The notes beneath the pieces were generated by a model. It saw nothing but the letters and a program-made list of their open reading frames with translations, made no database searches and was not told the origin of the DNA. The translations under genes and the position numbers were made by a program. A stretch of 64,000 nt of DNA. It comes from Bacillota bacterium (lineage in GTDB: Bacteria > Bacillota > Clostridia > Oscillospirales > Ruminococcaceae). Shown here in pieces: positions 57,291 through 64,000 of this stretch (positions are counted from its first letter, which is position 1; every line of letters starts with the position of its first letter). The stretch covers positions 1 to 64,000 of the forward strand of contig JAEWZG010000061.1 of NCBI GenBank assembly GCA_023395435.1, read 5' to 3'.

Positions 57291-57824
57291 TTAACTCTTC
57301 CAATTCTCGAAAACAAACCTTGCCTCTGTTAGATAATCTTTAGATATAGTTATATTTGTTGTATCCACGGTTTTTACATCATCAGTGATTGGAACTGGAT
57401 TACAACCTCCCTTAGTAACCTGAACATCACTCATACCAAACTGGTTACCACAGTTTTGGCAGACAAGAACATCGCGCTTCTGCACATAGTAGCCTTTACC
57501 AGAAGCATAACATACCTGACAGGTATTAAATGCTGTTCGGATGCTGCCGTCCGGTGCCTTAACAGCCATAACCTCCATGTTCGTACCATCAATAGCTATT
57601 GGATAAAATGTAGCCTTATCAGATACTTCACTAATTGGTATTAGAAAATCTCCATTTTCGGACAGTGTAACATTTATCTTTTGGTCAATTTTTTTGTCTG
57701 ACGGCTGTTTTGTAAGTAATAAAGCTGTGATGATTATTGCAATAAATGCTGGTATAATAATCATCAGAATTTTTAGCTTATTGGATTTCTGTTTCACATT
57801 TTTTAAATTTTTAGTATTACTCAT
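57291..57824 (-). CDS. DUF2318 membrane-anchored cysteine protein
   Basis: This 177-residue protein has a Lys-rich head, one membrane helix (about 19-38) and an outer domain with the DUF2318 cysteine pattern: C102-x2-C105, C122-x2-C125 and C141 in GGCNPVPI. DUF2318 proteins are thought to bind iron or another metal and often lie with metal permease genes (family context). Here it lies between the TauE-type protein and a lipoprotein. Its ligand is not known. Confidence 0.88.
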   Translation of the reverse strand: MSNTKNLKNVKQKSNKLKILMIIIPAFIAIIITALLLTKQPSDKKIDQKINVTLSENGDFLIPISEVSDKATFYPIAIDGTNMEVMAVKAPDGSIRTAFNTCQVCYASGKGYYVQKRDVLVCQNCGNQFGMSDVQVTKGGCNPVPITDDVKTVDTTNITISKDYLTEARFVFENWKS

Positions 57825-57941
57825 TATAAATTCTTCCTCTCAAATCAAGTTAATGTAAGGTTTGTTACTTACTAATATGAGTATAAAGAAAGATTTTGTA
57901 GAAATTATGTAGATAAGAATTTTTTATGATTAAAAACAACG

Positions 57942-57981
57942 AATGCCATGTATTTACATTCAGGAATGAACACATGGCATT
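57942..57981 (-). terminator. Terminator of the copA-lipoprotein unit
   Basis: A 10-bp stem (AATGCCATGT / ACATGGCATT) with a nested CATTC / GAATG hairpin; on the minus strand it is followed by CGTTGTTTTTAA. Confidence 0.75.
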
Positions 57982-58083
57982 TCATTAATATTTAAGCCTT
58001 CCTTTTGCACGATTGGTATTGAGATCATTGCATTTAACGAGTTCAAAGCATATTATTCTTTTTACTAATTGATATTACATTAC

Positions 58084-58752
58084 TTATTTTAAATCGAAAG
58101 GCTTTAGTAATTTATCAAGTTGTACAGTTTTACCTGCATCATTTTTCATTTCCACCTTGGCAAAAACCCAACCTTTGACTTTTGCAGGGTCTACACCAGC
58201 ATCAATGAACATTTGTGGGTTAAGAACAAACACTATGTCCTTATCATTTTTGCTCATATCCTTTGCCCATTCAAATTTATTGCCATCCCCTAAATCCACA
58301 CCATAGTGATCAAGCTTTTCATGATAGCCAATTATATCACGTTTTTGTTTTACAATTTCCTCATATGATGCGATAGCTGTCTTTTTAGCATTATCTGAAA
58401 AAACTTTGTCGCCTAAATCTTGTCCTACCATGATCTTATCATCAACCATAATACCAGCAGGCAGCTTAGAAGCATCTAGTCCTGCATCAAGAAAGGGTTT
58501 CGCATCAGTTTCAATCATAACGTCGTGTGGCGACGATGTTTTAAAATTATTACTCCATATAAATCTTGCAGAGCCGTCTGGTGCATTCAGCGACCAGCCA
58601 CCATACATTTCGTCTGATTCAATGTCACTTGCTTTTATAACAGCATCAAATGATGTTATTGAAACTTTGCCAACTACATCAGTGCAGGTACAAGCCGTAA
58701 AAGTAATAATTGCCGCGATAGGCACAATAATTGACATAATTTTCTTATTCAT
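58084..58752 (-). CDS. Two-repeat lipoprotein of unknown function next to copA
   Basis: This 222-residue protein has a lipoprotein signal (hydrophobic 5-18, FTAC with the lipid cysteine at 21, another Cys at 23). The mature part looks like a tandem duplication: APDGSARFIW ... FLDAGLDASKL (about 57-97) and LGDGNKFEWA ... FIDAGVDPAKV (about 154-192). I recognise no family. GGAGG is eight bases before ATG 58752. It is 22 bp after copA, so it is co-expressed and probably acts in copper handling outside the membrane (inference). Confidence 0.88.
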   Translation of the reverse strand: MNKKIMSIIVPIAAIITFTACTCTDVVGKVSITSFDAVIKASDIESDEMYGGWSLNAPDGSARFIWSNNFKTSSPHDVMIETDAKPFLDAGLDASKLPAGIMVDDKIMVGQDLGDKVFSDNAKKTAIASYEEIVKQKRDIIGYHEKLDHYGVDLGDGNKFEWAKDMSKNDKDIVFVLNPQMFIDAGVDPAKVKGWVFAKVEMKNDAGKTVQLDKLLKPFDLK

Positions 58753-58774
58753 TTTATTTTCCTCCACTTAATAA

Positions 58775-61240
58775 CTAACGATATGGCTTAAAGGCTTTTA
58801 GCCTCAAAGCATTTGCCAGCACGGATACAGATGATAATGACATAGCCGCTGCAGCAAAAATAGGATTTAATATTGGACCACCAAATACAAATAATATGCC
58901 TGCTGCAATTGGAATACCCAATACATTATATCCAAATGCCCAAAATAAGTTTTCCTTAATATTGCTAATAGTACTTTTACTTAATTGAATAGCAGTTGGG
59001 ACGTCTATTAAATCACTGCGAATTAAAACAATATCGGCCGATTCCATTGCAATATCCGTACCAGAACCAATTGCTATTCCGACATCTGATTGCGCAAGAG
59101 CTGGTGCATCATTAATTCCATCACCAACCATTGATACTATCCTTCCCATCTCCTGAAGCTTTTTGACTTCATTTGCCTTATCGTTAGGAAGTACTTCTGC
59201 CAAAACTCTGTCAATCCCAACTTGTTTTGCAATAGCTTCAGCTGTTTTTTTATTATCACCAGTAATCATTGCAACCTCAATGCCCATTTCATGGAGCTTT
59301 TTAATTGCTTTTGCACTACTATCTTTTACTACATCGGCTACAGCAATAATTCCTGCGAATTTTTCATTTATAGCGACATACATAGGCGTTTTGCCCTCAT
59401 TTGCTAGTTTATCTGAAATAGCTTGAAAATCACCAATAAAAATCCCTTGCTCTATCATTAGCTTTTGGTTACCTAACAATACATTTTCATTGTTAATCTG
59501 CACCTTGATACCATATCCAGGGATTGCATTGAATGCTTGAGCTGAAAGTATTTCAAGCTGTTCTTTTTCTGCACCTCTTACAATAGCTTCACCCAATGGG
59601 TGTTCAGAACCTTTTTCTGCACTCGCGGCAATTTGCAGGAGTTTATCACGCGTTATTTCAGAAGCAGTAATAATATCCGTAACCTCTGGTTTTCCCTCTG
59701 TAATTGTTCCGGTTTTATCAAAAACAATAGTATTAATTTTATGAGCAGTTTCCAGTGACTCCCCGCCCTTTATTAATACACCATTTTCCGCACCTTTTCC
59801 TGTGCCCACCATTATAGCAGTCGGTGTTGCTAGTCCCAATGCACATGGACAAGCAATTACAAGCACTGCTATAAAAATGGAAATTGAAAATGCCAAGCTT
59901 TGTCCGCTGATTAACCAAGCAGCTGCTGCTAAAACTGCAATACCAAACACAATCGGTACGAAATATCCTGACACAATATCAGCCATTTGTGCAATAGGTG
60001 CTTTAGAGCCCTGAGCATCTTCAACAAGCTTGATAATTTGTGCTAAAGCTGTATCCGAACCAACTTTAGTGGCACGAAAATTAATAGAACCATTGCCATT
60101 TATACTTGCTGCGTATATATGATCTCCAGATTTTTTTTCTATAGGCATGCTCTCGCCTGTCAACATTGATTCATCTATCGAAGTATATCCCTCAACGACT
60201 TCACCATCTACGGGTATTTTTTCACCCGGTTTTACTATTATAATATCACCAACTTCTACTTCATCCACTGGAACAACAGTTTCTTTTCCGTCTTGAATTA
60301 CAAGCGCGGTCTTTGGAGCAAGTCCCATTAGCTTTTTTATTGCTTCTGAAGTTTTACCTTTTGATACAGCTTCTAAAGATTTGCCCAATAGTATTAGCGT
60401 GATAATTACGCCAGCAGTCTCAAAATACAAATGATCTACAGCTTTAAAATTTCCTAAATAAATTTGAACAGTTGAGATTACACTATATATTACAGCAGCT
60501 GTTGTACCCATTGCTATAAGTGAATCCATGTTTGGTGACCTTTGCCAGATTGCCTTAAAGCCTACCCTATAGAACCTGTTTCCTGCAATTAGTATTGGAA
60601 TTACCAACGCAATTTGAACCAACGCATATGTTAATGGATACTGCATAGGTTTTAAAAACGCCGGGATTGGAAAATGTAACCACCAAATCATTGAACCCAT
60701 TGCAAGATATAATAGAGGGATTCCAAAGATAGCAGATACAGCAAGCTTTCTCCAAAGGGTACGAATTTCCTTTTCTTTTCTTAGTTTATCCTGATCAATT
60801 GAATTGGCGCTTGAACTTTCTAAAGGATTATAACCAGCATTTTTAATGACTGCTTTTATTTGTGAAATACGCACAACTGATGGGTCATATTTGATTGTTG
60901 CCTTTTCAGTTGCAAAATTAACGGAACTTGAAAGCACACCGTTCAATTTACCCGTGACTTTTTCAATTCTTTGTGAGCAAGCCGCACAGGTCATCCCGCT
61001 GATTGGAATTGTTACTTCTTTTTCAACTGTTTCTGATATTGAATGATAGCCTGCTTTTTCAATTGCTTCCTGAATTTGTTCTTTCGATACCGTATTATCA
61101 TCAAATGTAATAGTCAATTTTTCTGTAGCAAAATTCACATTTGATTGTATCACACCTGTGAGCTTTGCTGTAACTTTTTCTATTCTTGCGGCACAGGCAG
61201 AACAAGTCATGCCAATGATTTTCATACTAAGTTGTTGCAT
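58775..61240 (-). CDS. copA: Copper-translocating P1B-type ATPase
   Basis: CopA (821 residues) exports Cu(I). Two N-terminal HMA domains carry GMTCSAC (near 10) and GMTCAAC (near 78). Eight membrane helices include the metal site CPC in VIACPCALG. Other motifs: TGES (actuator), DKTGT (phosphorylated Asp), GSEHPLG, and GDGINDAPAL. The order and CPC motif fit the Cu(I) subgroup. GGAGG precedes the ATG. First gene from a promoter holding a copper-operator-like palindrome. Confidence 0.96.
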   Translation of the reverse strand: MQQLSMKIIGMTCSACAARIEKVTAKLTGVIQSNVNFATEKLTITFDDNTVSKEQIQEAIEKAGYHSISETVEKEVTIPISGMTCAACSQRIEKVTGKLNGVLSSSVNFATEKATIKYDPSVVRISQIKAVIKNAGYNPLESSSANSIDQDKLRKEKEIRTLWRKLAVSAIFGIPLLYLAMGSMIWWLHFPIPAFLKPMQYPLTYALVQIALVIPILIAGNRFYRVGFKAIWQRSPNMDSLIAMGTTAAVIYSVISTVQIYLGNFKAVDHLYFETAGVIITLILLGKSLEAVSKGKTSEAIKKLMGLAPKTALVIQDGKETVVPVDEVEVGDIIIVKPGEKIPVDGEVVEGYTSIDESMLTGESMPIEKKSGDHIYAASINGNGSINFRATKVGSDTALAQIIKLVEDAQGSKAPIAQMADIVSGYFVPIVFGIAVLAAAAWLISGQSLAFSISIFIAVLVIACPCALGLATPTAIMVGTGKGAENGVLIKGGESLETAHKINTIVFDKTGTITEGKPEVTDIITASEITRDKLLQIAASAEKGSEHPLGEAIVRGAEKEQLEILSAQAFNAIPGYGIKVQINNENVLLGNQKLMIEQGIFIGDFQAISDKLANEGKTPMYVAINEKFAGIIAVADVVKDSSAKAIKKLHEMGIEVAMITGDNKKTAEAIAKQVGIDRVLAEVLPNDKANEVKKLQEMGRIVSMVGDGINDAPALAQSDVGIAIGSGTDIAMESADIVLIRSDLIDVPTAIQLSKSTISNIKENLFWAFGYNVLGIPIAAGILFVFGGPILNPIFAAAAMSLSSVSVLANALRLKAFKPYR

Positions 61241-61270
61241 TTAATTCCTCCTATATAACAAACTTGTAAA

Positions 61271-61298
61271 TTTATATATACCTTTGTACGGTATGCAA
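61271..61298 (-). promoter_or_regulatory. copA promoter with copper-operator-like palindrome
   Basis: Minus-strand TTGCAT (61293-61298), a 16-bp spacer and TATAAA (61271-61276). The spacer is nearly filled by ATACC-N7-GGTAT (61278-61294), resembling CsoR/CopY-type copper operators in shape. A repressor bound there would block RNA polymerase. No csoR or copY gene is in the window. Confidence 0.65.
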
Positions 61299-61479
61299 AT
61301 AATTTCATGAGTTGAATTATTTGCTGTTATATTATCATTATGATATGTAGATTTTATGTAAATTTCAAAATATTTCTCAATAATGTTTTGTCAAACATGA
61401 ATAGTTTGAATAGCTATGGTGAGATAAGAGACAAGTTTAAAGCTTCAGACTATGAAACTCAGAATATTTCTGTATATAT
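61299..61479. other. Non-coding gap between copA and the integrase remnant
   Basis: No gene is recognised. A 39-codon plus-strand frame (61397-61516) has no ribosome site. The stretch may hold more of the decayed recombinase, beyond recognition. Confidence 0.3.
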
Positions 61480-61704
61480 TTACCTGTTGATTTATGTTAT
61501 ACAGCATCATTATTAAGACAAAAGATTATTTCACTAACTTCTGTATGCTTTGATAATTAATTAGTTGACGTTAAAACAGAACAGCAATTATTATAGCATA
61601 TTACAACATTGTTAGATATTTATACTCATCAAGATAATGATAATTTAAAAATGACTGCTCAAAAATTTGATACTTATTTAATAGGAAAAATACAAGGGAC
61701 TTAA
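61480..61704 (+). pseudogene. Decayed tyrosine recombinase (integrase), C-terminal remnant
   Basis: One plus-strand frame reads VDVKTEQQLL, a TAG (61594-61596) where the family has Gly, HITTLLDIYTHQD and a helical tail ending at TAA 61702-61704. This matches the integrase C-terminal pattern GVDVKT-QxLLGHxxITTTLDIYTH; the nucleophile Tyr would be 61621-61623. Upstream, VDLCYTASLL (about 61486-61515) resembles HDLRHTFASLL with R to C and H to Y changes. Stops at 61558 and 61594 and missing residues show decay. Its last four codons lie in the right repeat. Confidence 0.78.
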
Positions 61705-61754
61705 AATCCCTCAATAGCAATATTGTACCGGTTCAAGTCCGGTCAGCGGCACCA
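61692..61754 (+). repeat. Right att-like repeat (tRNA-Leu 3' fragment)
   Basis: These 63 bases match the tRNA-Leu 3' part at 59 positions. The four changes all fall in the variable arm and keep its stem paired (CAATA-gcaa-TATTG). No acceptor or D-arm 5' half precedes it, so it is not a functional tRNA. Confidence 0.9.
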
Positions 61755-61755
61755 A

Positions 61756-61795
61756 AAATAACCTCAGCTTTATACAAGTTGAGGTTATTTTTTTG
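61756..61795 (+). terminator. Terminator after the tRNA-Leu fragment
   Basis: AAATAACCTCAGCTT pairs with AAGTTGAGGTTATTT (one G-T pair), then TTTT. It looks like the original tRNA terminator left behind by the insertion. Confidence 0.85.
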
Positions 61796-61908
61796 TGTCC
61801 TAAAAATCTATAAATAAAGGGTTTGCAACATTTCTAACAAAGGCAGTATAATCCTGTTTTAGGGCATTTTCTGAAGCAATAAAGAACAAAATTGTGGTAT
61901 GTTACTAA
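61796..61908. other. Non-coding gap right of the island
   Basis: Nothing certain. TTGCAA-N18-TATAAT (61830-61859) looks promoter-like but leads to no gene. Confidence 0.25.
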
Positions 61909-61947
61909 AATCACCCCACCCTAGCCAAAACTTGGGTGGGGTTGATT
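61909..61947 (-). terminator. Terminator of the terminal two-gene unit
   Basis: CCCCACCC / GGGTGGGG (61914-61921 with 61934-61941), extended by AATC/GATT; on the minus strand TTTTAG follows. Confidence 0.8.
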
Positions 61948-61988
61948 ATCTCTTATTTTATAAGCATTTGATATCAACATCAAAACTT

Positions 61989-62519
61989 CTATTTTTTCTC
62001 ACTTGTTACTTGACTTGAATCAGTAAAAGAACTATCACCAATTATATCTGTAAGTGGTTCATAATAAAATATTTCATAATTTAATTCTTCTGAGCAGGCA
62101 TTAACTATCTCTAGTGATTTTTTAGGATTTTTATAAACCCATTGAGCAGTTAATGGGTTATCACTGTCAATTCCATACTTTTTCTTAAAAATAGGTTGTA
62201 GCTTTTGTATTTCTTCTTTATAGGTATTATATTTATCGTTACTTTCATCAAAAAATATGCTATTGAATCTATTGACTACAGATTCTGTTTTATCAGTAAC
62301 AACAATACCCCTTTTTTCTATTTCGTCTAACTCATCATACCCATACTCATTATGTGAAATAAATCCGTATCTCAGCAGATAAACCTTATAGGAAAAAGAA
62401 CTAATCCCATCTTTATATATATCAGGCTTTTTAATATTTTTACTTCTTATATATAAAACACCAACAATAATAATAACAATTGCTAAAATTATTATTATGT
62501 ATTTGACTATTTTTCGCAT
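61989..62519 (-). CDS. Small membrane-anchored protein of unknown function
   Basis: This 176-residue protein has a basic start, one N-terminal membrane helix (about 6-25) and a soluble, acidic, helical part with many Tyr/Asp/Glu residues; the C-terminus is Ser-rich. No family is recognised. AAGGGG lies about nine bases before the ATG, inside the end of the upstream gene, so the two genes are co-expressed 4 bp apart. An immunity-like role for the upstream protein is possible but only inferred from layout. Confidence 0.75.
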   Translation of the reverse strand: MRKIVKYIIIILAIVIIIVGVLYIRSKNIKKPDIYKDGISSFSYKVYLLRYGFISHNEYGYDELDEIEKRGIVVTDKTESVVNRFNSIFFDESNDKYNTYKEEIQKLQPIFKKKYGIDSDNPLTAQWVYKNPKKSLEIVNACSEELNYEIFYYEPLTDIIGDSSFTDSSQVTSEKK

Positions 62520-62523
62520 TAGA

Positions 62524-64000
62524 TCAATCCCCTTCTACTAATATTCCATCCGGATTATCAGCTTGAATCTTATGAAGAATATTATATATTTTAATATCTC
62601 CTTTAAAAACGTCTTCCAACAAAATTTTGTTATATTTCTCACCATACTTAATATTTATTTTATCAATACGTTTTTCGGTATCTAATCCAGGTTGAACAGA
62701 TAAAAAGGGCTTAAATCCTTCTGAATATTCTGCCCTAATGCCATACATTTCAAGCTCTTCATATACAGTTGACCATTTACCCAAATCAATAATTGTTTTT
62801 GCATTTTTTATGTCTTCTCTATATTTTTTTTTAGATTGATGTATATCTCCAATAGCAACAATTACATCCCCTACAAATGGTACTGCTCCAGCTATACTTT
62901 TTGCGCCAGCTTTTGAAGTGTGTATTGATAATTGTTTTTCAATTTTTTTCTGAACTTGTTTTTCAATTGCTTCTCTTAATTTATCATATCCTTCAGTTGC
63001 CAGAAATCCCTCTGCTGTTTGCTTAGGAGAAAGTGAAAAAGAATCACCATAATATAAAGCAAATTCTTTTTCCGTCTGATCATTGCGATCATAATCAAAC
63101 CCTTTATTTTCAACTTGAAGAACTTTAGAAATTACTATTTGCTCATTATCAAAATAATATTCTCTTGTTATATCAGAGTACCCCATATTTTCAAGGCATT
63201 TATAATCACCATATTGTAAAATTACGTCACCATTTTGTTGAGTCCCAGAAAAAAAACCAATTTGGTCTTTAAAGGGTGATTTCACTTCAGTAATTTTACT
63301 TAATGCTTTTGTTAAGCTATTTCTTTGCATTGCTAATTTATAAGAATTTAAAGATTCATTATTATCATCGTCTATTCCATGTATTTTAAAAGCTAAAGCT
63401 TCACAGTATTTTTGATACTGGAGAATACTTAACATATCAGAAAAATTACTGAGCTTTCCAGTATCCAATTTCCAAATAGAATGTGCTGGCTTAATTTCAC
63501 GAACTCTAACTGGGGATACGCCCTTTCCCGCTTCAGTTATTATACCGAACTTATTATCTTCATAGCTTTTCTTATCATAAAATTCAGATAAAAATTCCGA
63601 AACATCACCATCTTCTAATGAAAGAAATATCATTGCCAATATCATATTATCTTCATCTGTTATTTCTTCAGCATTTCTATTTAAAATTACCTTCCATTTT
63701 TCGTCTGTGCTATAAAACTCTAATATAGTTAGAAACTCCTCAGCAGATGGTTTAATAAAGTTTTGAAAACTATTCTTTTCAAATGTACAACGTAGATCGC
63801 AAACTCCATTTAGCACCTTTGTTTCCATATTTAAAATTTCAAGTTTTAATTTTAATTCTGATAACCTTCGACTTGTTGTTCTTTCTGCTTCTTCACAATC
63901 TGCAAAAACTTTGTTTATACATTTCTTTGACATTTCCAATGATTCATTAAATTTGTTATAAAACTTATTAATATAACAGTAAAAATCAACGTCACTGTAT
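62524..64000 (-). CDS. Partial gene of unknown function, cut by the window edge
   Basis: The frame stays open to the window end. A TTG at 63939 and an ATG at 63933 lack ribosome sites, so the true start probably lies beyond 64000. At least 491 residues are present. The visible N-terminal part is helical and charged. Near residue 370 is a hydrophobic hairpin-like segment (AGAKSIAGAVPFVGDVIVAIGD) reminiscent of pretoxin hydrophobic regions, preceded by a coiled coil (REAIEKQVQKKIEKQLS). No catalytic motif is recognised. It could be a polymorphic-toxin-like protein with its partner downstream, but this is weakly supported. Confidence 0.7.
   Translation of the reverse strand, partial: YSDVDFYCYINKFYNKFNESLEMSKKCINKVFADCEEAERTTSRRLSELKLKLEILNMETKVLNGVCDLRCTFEKNSFQNFIKPSAEEFLTILEFYSTDEKWKVILNRNAEEITDEDNMILAMIFLSLEDGDVSEFLSEFYDKKSYEDNKFGIITEAGKGVSPVRVREIKPAHSIWKLDTGKLSNFSDMLSILQYQKYCEALAFKIHGIDDDNNESLNSYKLAMQRNSLTKALSKITEVKSPFKDQIGFFSGTQQNGDVILQYGDYKCLENMGYSDITREYYFDNEQIVISKVLQVENKGFDYDRNDQTEKEFALYYGDSFSLSPKQTAEGFLATEGYDKLREAIEKQVQKKIEKQLSIHTSKAGAKSIAGAVPFVGDVIVAIGDIHQSKKKYREDIKNAKTIIDLGKWSTVYEELEMYGIRAEYSEGFKPFLSVQPGLDTEKRIDKINIKYGEKYNKILLEDVFKGDIKIYNILHKIQADNPDGILVEGD

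Larger units (their letters stand above)
52792..61754. mobile_element. Candidate genomic island at tRNA-Leu, carrying copper genes
   Basis: The segment is bounded by a 63-bp direct repeat (59 of 63 bases identical) of the tRNA-Leu 3' part, 8,900 bp apart. The right copy lacks the tRNA 5' half. A decayed tyrosine-recombinase C-terminus abuts and enters the right repeat, as in elements that integrate in tRNA genes. Contents are a two-component system and copper-handling genes, all on the minus strand. No intact mobility gene remains, so it is probably fixed. Confidence 0.8.

Noticed and set aside
61397..61516. A 39-residue ATG-started frame upstream of the integrase remnant
   Set aside because: No ribosome site, no recognisable family, and it overlaps in another frame the better-supported recombinase relic.
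61670..61754. A second functional tRNA-Leu
   Set aside because: The acceptor 5' strand and D arm are absent. Only a faint AATAGG match continues upstream, so it cannot fold as a tRNA.
61830..61859. Promoter-like TTGCAA-N18-TATAAT right of the island
   Set aside because: No gene or RNA follows on the plus strand before the minus-strand genes; such matches are common by chance in AT-rich DNA.

Overview
The window looks like a chromosomal stretch of an AT-rich, low-GC, Gram-positive, anaerobic spore-former of the Clostridia, most likely Ruminococcaceae/Oscillospiraceae or a close relative (inference; no 16S gene is present). Pointers are a complete spoIIIAA-AH operon and a yunB homologue, SepF/YlmH/DivIVA, T-box leaders, Hfq, GatCAB, a transketolase split into two genes, and a ferredoxin-dependent indolepyruvate oxidoreductase.

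Region by region. 1-1022 (+): a small cysteine protein and a LUD-domain protein, closed by a bidirectional terminator. 1036-6217 (-): gatB, gatA, gatC, ligA. 6274-6966 (-): yunB. 7081-25433 (-): a nearly gapless co-directional run of 19 genes, read from a near-consensus promoter: miaB, ylbF-like, mutS, mutL, miaA, hfq, a HlyD-like protein, yggS, sepF, ylmH, divIVA, ileS, lspA, an rluA-type pseudouridine synthase, a HAD phosphatase and the two transketolase halves. 25600-27593 (+): DnaD-like and DnaC/DnaI-like helicase-loading proteins. 27632-28861 (-): tyrS with a Tyr T-box. 29186-39428 (-): recN, argR, nadK, tlyA, dxs, a PAP2-related protein, ispA, xseB, xseA, a TsaD-like protein, nusB and an Asp23 protein. 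39535-44403 (-): spoIIIAH to spoIIIAA, with a sigma-E-like promoter. 44533-46687: AI-2E-type transporter (+) and CPBP protease (-). 47140-50752 (+): iorA, iorB and an arylacetate-CoA ligase behind a T-box whose specifier is the Trp codon TGG. 50854-52433 (+): tcdA and a Bax-inhibitor-1 protein.

52768-61754 is the most interesting part. It begins in an intact tRNA-Leu(UAA) and ends in a 63-bp copy of the 3' part of that tRNA, exactly 8,900 bp away. Just before that copy, and ending inside it, is the decayed C-terminus of a tyrosine recombinase. The segment carries a two-component system, a CopZ-like chaperone, an HMA/TauE-SafE/cupredoxin membrane protein, a DUF2318 protein, a two-repeat lipoprotein and a CopA copper ATPase whose promoter contains a copper-operator-like palindrome. 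I read it as a copper-handling genomic island integrated at a tRNA gene and now immobilised.

61989-64000 (-): a small membrane-anchored protein and a larger protein cut by the window edge. Neither is recognised; the pair has some toxin/partner-like traits.

How the genes work together: most of the window is housekeeping (translation fidelity, tRNA modification, mismatch repair, isoprenoid precursors, division, sporulation). Amino-acid supply shows in two T-boxes. The iorAB-ligase operon under Trp control suggests reductive salvage of indoleacetate to tryptophan rather than catabolism.
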